DNA of 5,287 nucleotides from Candidatus Omnitrophota bacterium. GTDB taxonomy: Bacteria > Omnitrophota > Gorgyraeia > Zapsychrales > Zapsychraceae. Under the pieces are notes generated by a model. That model ran no database searches and had not been told where the DNA came from. It saw only the letters and a program-made list of their open reading frames with translations. The position numbers and the translations under genes are program-made. Within the stretch, counting starts at the first letter, position 1. Each line of letters starts with the position of its first letter. This document shows positions 1-5,287 of the stretch, one piece after another. Where the stretch lies: contig JAGQKQ010000136.1 in the NCBI GenBank assembly GCA_020430005.1, positions 1-5,287 of the forward strand, read 5' to 3'.

Positions 1-1
1 T

Positions 2-238
2 GTGCAAAAAGTAAAAGATTTGCGTATTGATGATGATCAGGATTGCGTTTGGATGCGTGTGGACGTGCAGGGCGGCGCCAGTTGTCACGTCGGATATCGA
101 TCTTGTTTTTACCGCAGTGTCAACTTCGGTGAAAAGGCCAAAGGTCAGGAACCTGTTGAATTGAAGTTTGAAGAAACGGAAAAAGTGTTTGATCCAAAAG
201 AAGTTTATGGCGACGCACCGAACCCGACGAAATTATAA
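2..238 (+). CDS. hisI: Phosphoribosyl-AMP cyclohydrolase, C-terminal part (5' end outside window)
   Basis: HisI opens the purine ring of phosphoribosyl-AMP, the third step of histidine biosynthesis, in the cytoplasm. The 78 visible residues start inside the family's conserved V-Q-K-V stretch. The GTG at position 2 is therefore an internal Val codon, and the true start lies upstream. The signature regions are the acidic cluster IDDDQD (visible residues 9-14) and GGASCHVGYRSCFYR (24-38). Cys28 and Cys35 match the two conserved zinc cysteines. The usual cluster is D-C-D-x-D, whose Cys is a third zinc ligand shared across the dimer; here that position is Asp11. The remaining Asp residues, the usual Mg ligands, are kept. 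After the Cys motif comes a 40-residue tail ending in a VFDPKEVYG-like segment. There is no fused HisE domain, so this is a monofunctional HisI. The stop lies 4 bases before the next gene. Confidence 0.9.
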   Translation: MQKVKDLRIDDDQDCVWMRVDVQGGASCHVGYRSCFYRSVNFGEKAKGQEPVELKFEETEKVFDPKEVYGDAPNPTKL

Positions 239-242
239 TTCT

Positions 243-503
243 ATGGACAAAGATTTGTTAGATATATTAGCCTGTCCCGAAACCAAGAAAAGTCTTGTGT
301 TGGCGGATGAAGAAACGGTTGCTAAGGTTAATGCTGGTATTGAGGCAGGAAAGATTTTTAATAAGGAAAAAGTCAAAGTAACGGAAAAAATTGACGGCGG
401 ACTTTTTCGAGAAGGTGATCAACGCAGTTTATATCCAATCCGTGATAATATTCCTATCCTTCTGGTTGAAGAACTTATCCTGCTGGACAATCTTGAACAG
501 TAG
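243..503 (+). CDS. Trm112/YcaR-like small protein with a degenerate zinc ribbon
   Basis: This is an 86-residue protein related to the Trm112p/UPF0434 (YcaR) family. Trm112 in eukaryotes and archaea is a zinc-ribbon activator of methyltransferases; the bacterial role is poorly defined. The N-terminal LLDILACPETKKSL (residues 5-18) and the C-terminal YPIRDNIPILL (64-74) are the two family hallmarks. Between them is a charged insert of about 45 residues that short YcaR proteins lack. Cys11 is the only cysteine, so a classical four-Cys zinc site cannot form. The frame is open back to 168, but those upstream codons overlap hisI and resemble nothing; ATG 243 gives the family N-terminus. No clear Shine-Dalgarno is visible, which suggests translational coupling to hisI 4 bases upstream. 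Family membership is fairly sure; the function is not known. Confidence 0.82.
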   Translation: MDKDLLDILACPETKKSLVLADEETVAKVNAGIEAGKIFNKEKVKVTEKIDGGLFREGDQRSLYPIRDNIPILLVEELILLDNLEQ

Positions 504-511
504 GTTACGTT

Positions 512-1363
512 ATGGACAGTTTTTGGCAATGGTGGCAGCATCTTCCCGAACGAATTGATCCGGTCTTTTTTCAATTGGGAAGTGTCCAAATCCGTTATTA
601 CGGATTAATGTATTTTACGTCCTTTCTTGTGGCTTACACGCTTCTTCTTTACAGGGCTAAAAAAGAAAAAGGCCCCTTTACCAAAAATATTGTTGAAGAC
701 TACGCGACCTGGGCGATTATCGGGGTGCTTTTGGGCTCCCGTCTGGGATATGTTCTGTTTTATAATTTAGGTTATTTTTGGGAACATCCGCTGGAAATAT
801 TCTTGCCTTTTCAAACGAGTGCTGAAGGTTTTCAGTACACCGGAATCAGTGGGATGTCTTATCATGGCGGTTTGATCGGTGTGACGGTGGCCACGATATG
901 GTTCTGCCGGAAAATGAAATTGAATATTCTTAGGTTTGGTGATTTTCTCGTTTCCGCTGTACCGTTGGGATATATGTTCGGCCGTATTGGTAACTTTCTG
1001 AACGGAGAATTATACGGGCGCGTCACTCATGTCGCTTGGGGGATGTATTTCCCGGGAGCAGAAACTTATGATTTGCGGCATCCGTCGCAGTTGTATGAAG
1101 CTTTTTTTGAGGGCGCAATTTTATTTTGTTTGTTATGGACGTTACGGAAGCAAAAGTTCTTTAACGGATTTCTGGTCGCGCTGTATTTGATAGGATATGG
1201 CATCGTTCGTTTTTTTATTGAGAATTTCCGGCAGCCGGACGACCATTTAGGTTTTATTATCGGGTCTTTAACGATGGGGCAGATTCTTTGCAGTGCAATG
1301 ATTCTTGCCGGTGCGTTAATGATTATTGGAAGTTATTATAAAGTAAAGATGGATGGCAAGTGA
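512..1363 (+). CDS. lgt: Prolipoprotein diacylglyceryl transferase
   Basis: Lgt moves a diacylglyceryl group from phosphatidylglycerol to the lipobox cysteine of prelipoproteins in the inner membrane, the first step of lipoprotein maturation. All family blocks are present in order: RYYGLMY (28-34), GSRLGYVLFYN (75-85), GMSYHGGLIG (114-123), GRIGNFLNGELYGR (157-170), RHPSQLYEA (189-197) and RFFIENFRQPDDHLG (233-247). By motif, His118, Arg158, Asn161 and Arg240 should correspond to E. coli His103, Arg143, Asn146 and Arg239, so the enzyme is predicted to be active. Hydrophobic segments lie near 32-47, 66-87, 112-130, 145-160, 198-210, 218-236 and 248-275, matching the seven-helix fold. At 283 residues it is close to E. 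coli Lgt (291). ATG 512 follows the previous stop by 8 bases with only a weak AGG upstream, so coupling is likely. Confidence 0.97.
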   Translation: MDSFWQWWQHLPERIDPVFFQLGSVQIRYYGLMYFTSFLVAYTLLLYRAKKEKGPFTKNIVEDYATWAIIGVLLGSRLGYVLFYNLGYFWEHPLEIFLPFQTSAEGFQYTGISGMSYHGGLIGVTVATIWFCRKMKLNILRFGDFLVSAVPLGYMFGRIGNFLNGELYGRVTHVAWGMYFPGAETYDLRHPSQLYEAFFEGAILFCLLWTLRKQKFFNGFLVALYLIGYGIVRFFIENFRQPDDHLGFIIGSLTMGQILCSAMILAGALMIIGSYYKVKMDGK

Positions 1364-1434
1364 CCCGGTCCCCAGCGCCCCGGTAAAAAAATATTTCATG
1401 GTCGCAGGGTCATTGGGTAACAGGATTTCATGAT
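1364..1434 (+). other. Intergenic gap between lgt and the ribD-like gene
   Basis: This 71-base gap is the longest non-coding stretch in the window. Its first 20 bases are rich in C and G, with CCCGGT repeated at 1364-1369 and 1379-1384. A run of seven A (1385-1391) and an AT-rich patch follow. TGACCC at 1361-1366, which includes the lgt stop codon, is complementary to GGGTCA at 1407-1412. A G-T pair and an A-T pair extend this to eight pairs around a loop of about 40 bases. There is no T-run after the second arm, so it is not a Rho-independent terminator. I see no convincing -35/-10 pair and no FMN-riboswitch core. A new promoter here cannot be excluded. Confidence 0.5.
1422..1425 (+). promoter_or_regulatory. 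Shine-Dalgarno for the ribD-like gene
   Basis: AGGA lies 9 bases before ATG 1435. This supports that start over the ATG at 1430, which runs into a stop after two codons. Confidence 0.6.
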
Positions 1435-1896
1435 ATGAATGACAAACACGAACAATTTATGCGGATCGCGATTGAAGAGGCCAAGAAATCAGATCATCAG
1501 CAGCGGCCGAATCCGATGGTTGGCGCTGTGATCGTTGAAGATAATCAGGTGGCTTCAACCGGTTATCATAAAAAGGCCGGAGAGGCACATGCCGAAATCA
1601 ACGCGTTGCGTGATTTAGGACGAAGACCACAGGATAATGCCACACTTTATGTCACACTTGAACCATGTTCAACGCAGGGACAAACCGGTGCCTGCACGGA
1701 CGCGATTCTTCAATCGGGACTTTCGGCGGTCGTGGTTGGCGCGATTGACCCTAACCCGGACCATCAGGGCCGGGGTATTGAGATCCTTTCGCAGGCAGGA
1801 CTAAGCGTGACGGTCGGTATCTTAGCTGATGAATGTGAAGCTTTAAATCCGGAGTTTAATGAAATGATGCGTCAAAAGGGAAAAGACCATGGCTAA
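1435..1896 (+). CDS. ribD: Stand-alone RibD-type pyrimidine deaminase (no reductase domain)
   Basis: RibD normally carries a deaminase and a reductase domain that act in turn on the riboflavin precursor diaminohydroxyphosphoribosylaminopyrimidine. This 153-residue protein has only the deaminase. Visible blocks are PNPMVGAVIV (25-34), GYHKKAGEAHAEINAL (43-58), PCSTQGQTGACTDAI (77-91) and DPNPDHQGRGIEIL (105-118), followed by a RibD-like ending ALNPEF (136-141). The zinc ligands His52, Cys78 and Cys87 and the proton-shuttle Glu54 are all present. The common RibD block is PCSHHGRTPPC, so the His after PCS is Thr80 here, the Arg/Lys is Gln83, and the PP pair is GA. The protein ends just where the linker to the reductase would begin. 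The following sequence is hemB rather than a frameshifted reductase. The reductase may be encoded elsewhere, as with the separate plant enzymes PyrD and PyrR, or this protein may have another pyrimidine-like substrate. The gene overlaps hemB by 8 bases. Confidence 0.85.
   Translation: MNDKHEQFMRIAIEEAKKSDHQQRPNPMVGAVIVEDNQVASTGYHKKAGEAHAEINALRDLGRRPQDNATLYVTLEPCSTQGQTGACTDAILQSGLSAVVVGAIDPNPDHQGRGIEILSQAGLSVTVGILADECEALNPEFNEMMRQKGKDHG
1876..1880 (+). promoter_or_regulatory. Shine-Dalgarno for hemB inside the ribD-like gene
   Basis: AAGGG within an A-rich stretch lies 8 bases before ATG 1889. It supports a hemB start inside the end of the deaminase gene and translation initiation independent of, or coupled to, the upstream stop. 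Confidence 0.65.
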
Positions 1897-2887
1897 AAAA
1901 ACTAAAACGCTTTCTATTTCTGAACGGCCCCGGCGTAATCGAAAGTCCGAGGCTGTCCGGCGATTGATCCGTGAAACCGATGTTAATGTCGGAAATCTGG
2001 TCTTGCCAATGTTTGTTGTTCCGGGCAAGGGAAAGAAAGTTGCCATACCGTCCATGCCGGATTATTTCAAATATAGTGTGGATCTTTTGGTTAAAGAAGT
2101 TAAAGAGGCGTATGCTTTAGGTATTCCGGCGGTCGCTCTTTTTCCCAGCCTTCCGGAATCTGTAAAAGACAAGAGAGCGACGGAAAGTAAGAATGCGAAG
2201 GGTCTTTTACAAACAGCGGTCAAGGCTATTAAAGATCGCGTGCCTGAGATGTGTGTTATTACGGATGTCGCGATGGATCCTTATTCCAGCGATGGGCATG
2301 ACGGTTTTGTAAAAGACAATAAAATTCTTAATGATGAAACCCTGCCAATTTTGGCCGATATGGCTGTATCTCAGGCCAAAGCGGGGGCGGATATGGTGGC
2401 GCCTTCGGATATGATGGACGGGCGTGTCGGATATATCCGCGAAGCTTTAGATCAAAACGGATTTACAGATGTTGGTATTTTGTCTTATGCGGCAAAATAT
2501 TGTTCGGCGTTTTATGGCCCTTTTCGGGATGCGCTGGAATCTGCTCCCCGCGGAGGGGATAAAAAAACATATCAAATGGATCCGGCGAACGCACAGGAAG
2601 CATTACGGGAGGTCCGTCTGGATATTGCCGAGGGGGCGGATATTGTTATGGTGAAGCCCGCAGTGCCTTACCTTGATATTATTCGCAGTGTTAAAGAATC
2701 GGTGGATGTTCCGGTAGCCGCTTATCATGTCAGCGGGGAATATGCGATGATTAAGGCCGCGGCACAAAAGGGTTGGCTGAATGAACAAGATGTTGTTCAG
2801 GAAACACTGCTTTCCATCAAGAGGGCCGGAGCGGATATTATTTTTACTTATTGTGCGAAAATGTATGCGTCGGCACGGGCCCGTTAA
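1889..2887 (+). CDS. hemB: Delta-aminolevulinic acid dehydratase (porphobilinogen synthase), zinc-independent type
   Basis: HemB condenses two 5-aminolevulinate molecules into porphobilinogen, the first common step of tetrapyrrole synthesis, in the cytoplasm. At 332 residues it has the normal length. The N-terminal RPRRNRKSEAVRRLIRE (13-29) is typical. The two Schiff-base lysines are Lys203 in SYAAKYCSAFYGPFRDA (199-215) and Lys256 in MVKPAVPYLD (254-263). The metal motif DVAMDPYSSDGHDG (126-139) has Ala128, Asp130 and Asp138 where zinc-type enzymes have three cysteines. This places it in the Asp-rich class, independent of active-site zinc, as in Pseudomonas. The block ALREVRLDIAEGAD (238-251) carries the Glu (241) usually linked to the allosteric Mg site, so Mg stimulation is expected. 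A further conserved block is SGEYAMIKAAA (282-292). The ATG overlaps the upstream gene by 8 bases. No frameshift or missing catalytic residue is seen. Confidence 0.97.
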   Translation: MAKKTKTLSISERPRRNRKSEAVRRLIRETDVNVGNLVLPMFVVPGKGKKVAIPSMPDYFKYSVDLLVKEVKEAYALGIPAVALFPSLPESVKDKRATESKNAKGLLQTAVKAIKDRVPEMCVITDVAMDPYSSDGHDGFVKDNKILNDETLPILADMAVSQAKAGADMVAPSDMMDGRVGYIREALDQNGFTDVGILSYAAKYCSAFYGPFRDALESAPRGGDKKTYQMDPANAQEALREVRLDIAEGADIVMVKPAVPYLDIIRSVKESVDVPVAAYHVSGEYAMIKAAAQKGWLNEQDVVQETLLSIKRAGADIIFTYCAKMYASARAR

Positions 2888-2910
2888 TATGATTTTATGA
2901 ATTGGGATTT

Positions 2911-4899
2911 ATGATTAAGTTCCTAAAGAGCCTATTTTCTTCCAAATATACCCTGATCTTATTTCTTCCGATAATTTCTTTATGGATTTTTCTCTTCTCT
3001 GATTTTCTCTCCGGGCATCTGCGTTTAATCGGAGACGCTGTTCCTTATTACGAAAATACCAAGTTTTATTTAGACCAGTTAAGCCGCGGGACAATTCCAC
3101 TCTGGGATCATACCCGTAATGGCGGCGCGCCTTATGAGTTTTTTCTTCGAAGAATAGGGGAATTTAACCCATTCTATTTCCTGATTATTATTTTATCCAA
3201 GTTAGGGATGTCGTTTTATCATGCGTATGCAATTTTCCTGACGAGCTATTATATGCTCGGAGTTTTCGGGTTTTACTGTGTTATTAAGAAGATTCTTAAG
3301 AATCAAGACGCCGCTCTTCTGGGAGCTGTGACGTTGATGTTTTCCTGTTTTTCTGCCATCCTTTTCCGGTCTTTCATTATTCTGGTGTTTAATCCGTTGA
3401 TTTGGTTGTTATATTTTTCTCTTTGCTTCTACGAGTCACAAAATCGAAGAAACTTTCTAGGTATGACTTTTTGTTTGATGCTGTTGTTAACGACGTATAT
3501 TCCGTTTTATGCGTTAACGATACTTATTGTTTTCCTCCTGTGCTGTGCTGTTTTTTACCGCAAACAGCTTTTGATTTTTTTGCGGAGTGTTTACAATTTT
3601 TCCGGCAAGGAGCGAAAGATTTTTATGTTGGGAATAGTTGTACTTTTTCTTTCAGTACTTCCCGGACTGACATTCTTTGCTGACATAAACGGGGCGGTTG
3701 TTTTGCCGGACCGGCATGAGGGTTCTCTGGATACACACCCTATGAGTGTCGTCCAGCAAACGGTGGCTTTAGGAGGAACGCCGGCTTTATCGTTGGCCTA
3801 TATTCTTCCCGATTTGAGGGGGCTGCGTGTCGGCGACATCTATTTGCCTGTTATAACTTTTCTCTTGTTCGCGGGAGGGCTTTTTTTAAAAACAGGACGC
3901 CGGTTTTGTTTTGGCCTCATGTTTTTGTTTATTCTTTATTGGTTAAGTTTGTATGATGCGACACCGATCTATCCTTTTTTGTATAAATACGGATTCTTTT
4001 TTAAATATATCCGTAATTTCCAGTTCTTTTTATGGATTGGTATTATTCCCATTTTTATCTTTATGGCTCTGGACAGTTTCTGTCGTATTCAACGCATGAA
4101 AGAAATGTTTCAACGCAAGGCATTCGTTTATGTGTTGGTTTTTTGTATTATTCTTCAAGGGGTCTTTGTTATACGCGCTATGGTGGTTAAGGCTTCGCAA
4201 AAGGTTTCGTCTTATCGTTATGAAGACAATTATGCCGATCTTCTGTTGCCGGACACAAAGACAGCGCAGGTGATAGGAGAGGAATTAAAAGCGGCGGAGC
4301 ATATAGTTCGTACCGAAAGGTCCTTGTCCAATATGTATATTGGAACACCCTGGATGAATGATTTGGGGCAAAGATTAGATCCAAATGTATTGCAAACATA
4401 TCAACAGATTAAATTACTTCTATACGACCAAGCACAATATTTTGATCCGGCATCGATTTCGGAAAAGGATATGAAAGCAGCGTTTGTTGATTTGGATAAG
4501 GCTCTCGTGGAATTAAGAGAAGCGGAGAAAAGCATTGCGGATTCTTCTTTGGGAGATATAGGGCCAATTGTTACCAAAGAATCGCCGGAGGTTATGCCTT
4601 TAAGATTTAATGCTAATGAACTTGTCCTGAAAACCAATCTCAACAAATCAAAGTTTCTTGTGTACAACGACAGTTTCCATCCTGACTGGAATATAGAGAT
4701 TGACGGGAAGATAGAAACTATCTATAAAGCAAATTTGGCATTTAAAGGAGTTTGGCTTCCAGCGGGGGAACACATTGTTCGCTTTCACTATGGAAAACGC
4801 TGGCAGTATCTTTTAAAAGCTATCGTTATGGCGGCTTTTACCGGCCTTTTTATGTATCTTATTTATTTGCAGATAAGGACATGGCGATATGGGCGCTGA
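2911..4899 (+). CDS. YfhO-family multi-pass membrane protein (GT-C glycosyltransferase-like)
   Basis: This is a 662-residue integral membrane protein of the YfhO type (PF09586-like). Some members are linked to lipoteichoic-acid or surface glycosylation in Gram-positive bacteria. After the first helix (about 13-32) comes the family block LIGDAVPYYENTKFY (39-53), with Asp42 in the place of the acidic catalytic residue of GT-C enzymes. RGTIPLWDHTRNGGAPY (59-75) follows. Hydrophobic segments continue near 88-96, 102-124, 136-175, 183-213, 237-257, 311-347, 370-388 and 405-425. A soluble, presumably periplasmic region covers about 426-632. It ends in the typical YfhO block with HPDWNIEIDG (590-599) and GVWLPAGEHIVRFHYG (613-628), before a final helix at 634-654. 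At 662 residues it is shorter than many YfhO proteins. ATG 2911 is preferred; TTG 2902 in frame would add three residues, and neither has a good Shine-Dalgarno. The substrate is unknown. The 3' end overlaps the TPR gene. Confidence 0.83.
   Translation: MIKFLKSLFSSKYTLILFLPIISLWIFLFSDFLSGHLRLIGDAVPYYENTKFYLDQLSRGTIPLWDHTRNGGAPYEFFLRRIGEFNPFYFLIIILSKLGMSFYHAYAIFLTSYYMLGVFGFYCVIKKILKNQDAALLGAVTLMFSCFSAILFRSFIILVFNPLIWLLYFSLCFYESQNRRNFLGMTFCLMLLLTTYIPFYALTILIVFLLCCAVFYRKQLLIFLRSVYNFSGKERKIFMLGIVVLFLSVLPGLTFFADINGAVVLPDRHEGSLDTHPMSVVQQTVALGGTPALSLAYILPDLRGLRVGDIYLPVITFLLFAGGLFLKTGRRFCFGLMFLFILYWLSLYDATPIYPFLYKYGFFFKYIRNFQFFLWIGIIPIFIFMALDSFCRIQRMKEMFQRKAFVYVLVFCIILQGVFVIRAMVVKASQKVSSYRYEDNYADLLLPDTKTAQVIGEELKAAEHIVRTERSLSNMYIGTPWMNDLGQRLDPNVLQTYQQIKLLLYDQAQYFDPASISEKDMKAAFVDLDKALVELREAEKSIADSSLGDIGPIVTKESPEVMPLRFNANELVLKTNLNKSKFLVYNDSFHPDWNIEIDGKIETIYKANLAFKGVWLPAGEHIVRFHYGKRWQYLLKAIVMAAFTGLFMYLIYLQIRTWRYGR
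4875..4879 (+). promoter_or_regulatory. Shine-Dalgarno for the TPR gene
   Basis: AAGGA lies 9 bases before ATG 4889 but only 1 base before the ATG at 4881. The spacing decides for 4889, whose frame stays open to the window end, while the 4881 frame stops at 4943. Confidence 0.75.
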
Positions 4900-5287
4900 C
4901 AAAAACCGAAGAACTATTCAGATTTTATTCGATCGTAATTTAACGGTTTTTGTTTTGTTTTGTCTTCTGACAGTCGTTTTTGCGGATTCCAATCGTCTAT
5001 TGATCGGCACGCAAATTCGAAATAAGGATTTTCTGAAGCCCGGGCATTATGCGGATATGGCGGCCTTTATGACGGGAAAGGCGCGATCAGCCAAGATATT
5101 AAAACCGTATCTCGCTTATTACGAAGAGTACGAACGCCATGCTGCCTCTTCGCCGGACGTCTTGAATATGCTGGGGTATTGTTATTATCATCTTAACCGG
5201 TATCAGGACGCCGCTGATCATTATGAAACAGGTATAAGAAAATATCCGGCCTATTTTTGGCCTTATTATAACCTGGCCACTCTTTAT
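4889..5287 (+). CDS. Membrane-anchored TPR protein, N-terminal part (3' end outside window)
   Basis: The frame from ATG 4889 is open for 133 codons and runs off the window. After a short basic N-terminus (Lys5, Arg7, Arg8, Arg16), a hydrophobic stretch at 18-32 looks like a signal anchor or uncleaved signal peptide. No lipobox cysteine is visible. Residues 89-122 fit the 34-residue tetratricopeptide pattern: Leu95 (7), Gly96 (8), Tyr99 (11), Ala108 (20), Tyr112 (24), Gly115 (27), Pro120 (32). A second repeat starts at 123, with Tyr126, Leu129, Ala130 and Tyr133 in register. More repeats probably follow. The TPR part should lie outside the cytoplasm as a protein-protein scaffold. The start lies inside the end of the YfhO gene (11-base overlap, ATG upstream of its TGA), which indicates coupled translation and a likely shared role. 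The specific function is not recognisable. Confidence 0.8.
   Translation, partial: MGADKNRRTIQILFDRNLTVFVLFCLLTVVFADSNRLLIGTQIRNKDFLKPGHYADMAAFMTGKARSAKILKPYLAYYEEYERHAASSPDVLNMLGYCYYHLNRYQDAADHYETGIRKYPAYFWPYYNLATLY

Noticed and set aside
168..242. Longer N-terminus for the Trm112-like protein from ATG 168
   Set aside because: The 25 extra residues lie inside the hisI coding sequence, are strongly basic and match nothing in the family; ATG 243 gives the conserved N-terminus.
1364..1434. FMN riboswitch before the ribD-like gene
   Set aside because: The gap is only 71 bases and lacks the conserved riboswitch core blocks. The GGGTCA there is a short chance resemblance.
2428..2439. 12-base palindrome CGGATATATCCG inside hemB
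   Set aside because: It lies in conserved coding sequence (VGYIRE) and occurs once, so it is most likely chance.
2875..2884. ACGGGCCCGT palindrome just before the hemB stop, as a possible terminator
   Set aside because: It has no loop and no T-run, and the next gene begins 23 bases after the stop, so termination here is unlikely.
1897..2887. Possible frameshifted RibD reductase domain downstream of the deaminase
   Set aside because: The whole stretch codes for an intact hemB in another frame, with all catalytic residues, so no reductase remnant is present.
3291..3304. Perfect 14-base palindrome GATTCTTAAGAATC inside the YfhO gene
   Set aside because: It is fully coding, is not repeated, and has no loop or T-run. 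About 0.3 such palindromes are expected by chance in a window of this size.
4752..4943. Alternative 63-codon frame across the YfhO/TPR junction
   Set aside because: It overlaps the conserved YfhO C-terminus, shows no domain, and its internal ATG at 4881 is too close to the AAGGA. The TPR frame from 4889 explains the region better.

Overview
All seven coding regions lie on the + strand. They are tightly packed (gaps of 4, 8, 71, -8, 23 and -11 bases), so the window reads as the inside of one or two bacterial operons. Base composition looks like mid-40s % GC by eye. No rRNA, tRNA, CRISPR array, insertion sequence or phage gene is visible. The organism is bacterial, because Lgt is a bacterial lipoprotein enzyme. 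The Asp-rich HisI variant, the one-cysteine Trm112-like protein and the long YfhO/TPR membrane proteins suggest an uncultured lineage of the PVC/Omnitrophota or deltaproteobacterial type. That placement is an inference from family resemblance and has not been tested.

Layout: 2-238 is the 3' end of hisI (histidine biosynthesis), cut by the window edge. 243-503 is a small Trm112/YcaR-like protein. 512-1363 is lgt, prolipoprotein diacylglyceryl transferase. 1364-1434 is the only real intergenic gap, with a C-rich start and a weak inverted repeat. 1435-1896 is a stand-alone RibD-type deaminase that lacks the reductase half of normal RibD. 1889-2887 is hemB, porphobilinogen synthase of the zinc-independent type. 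2911-4899 is a YfhO-family multi-pass membrane protein resembling GT-C glycosyltransferases. 4889-5287 is the start of a membrane-anchored TPR protein that runs off the right end.

The first five genes are housekeeping (histidine, lipoprotein maturation, probable flavin precursor, haem). They share no single pathway, so their clustering probably reflects co-transcription rather than a joint function. The last two overlap by 11 bases and are probably translationally coupled. They look like one module at the cell envelope, possibly glycan or surface-polymer assembly, although no substrate can be read from the sequence.

I found no clearly new system. The points most worth a second look are the reductase-less RibD with altered motif residues overlapping hemB, the HisI and Trm112 proteins with missing metal-ligand cysteines, the YfhO-TPR pair, and the chain of minimal ORFs leading into yfhO.
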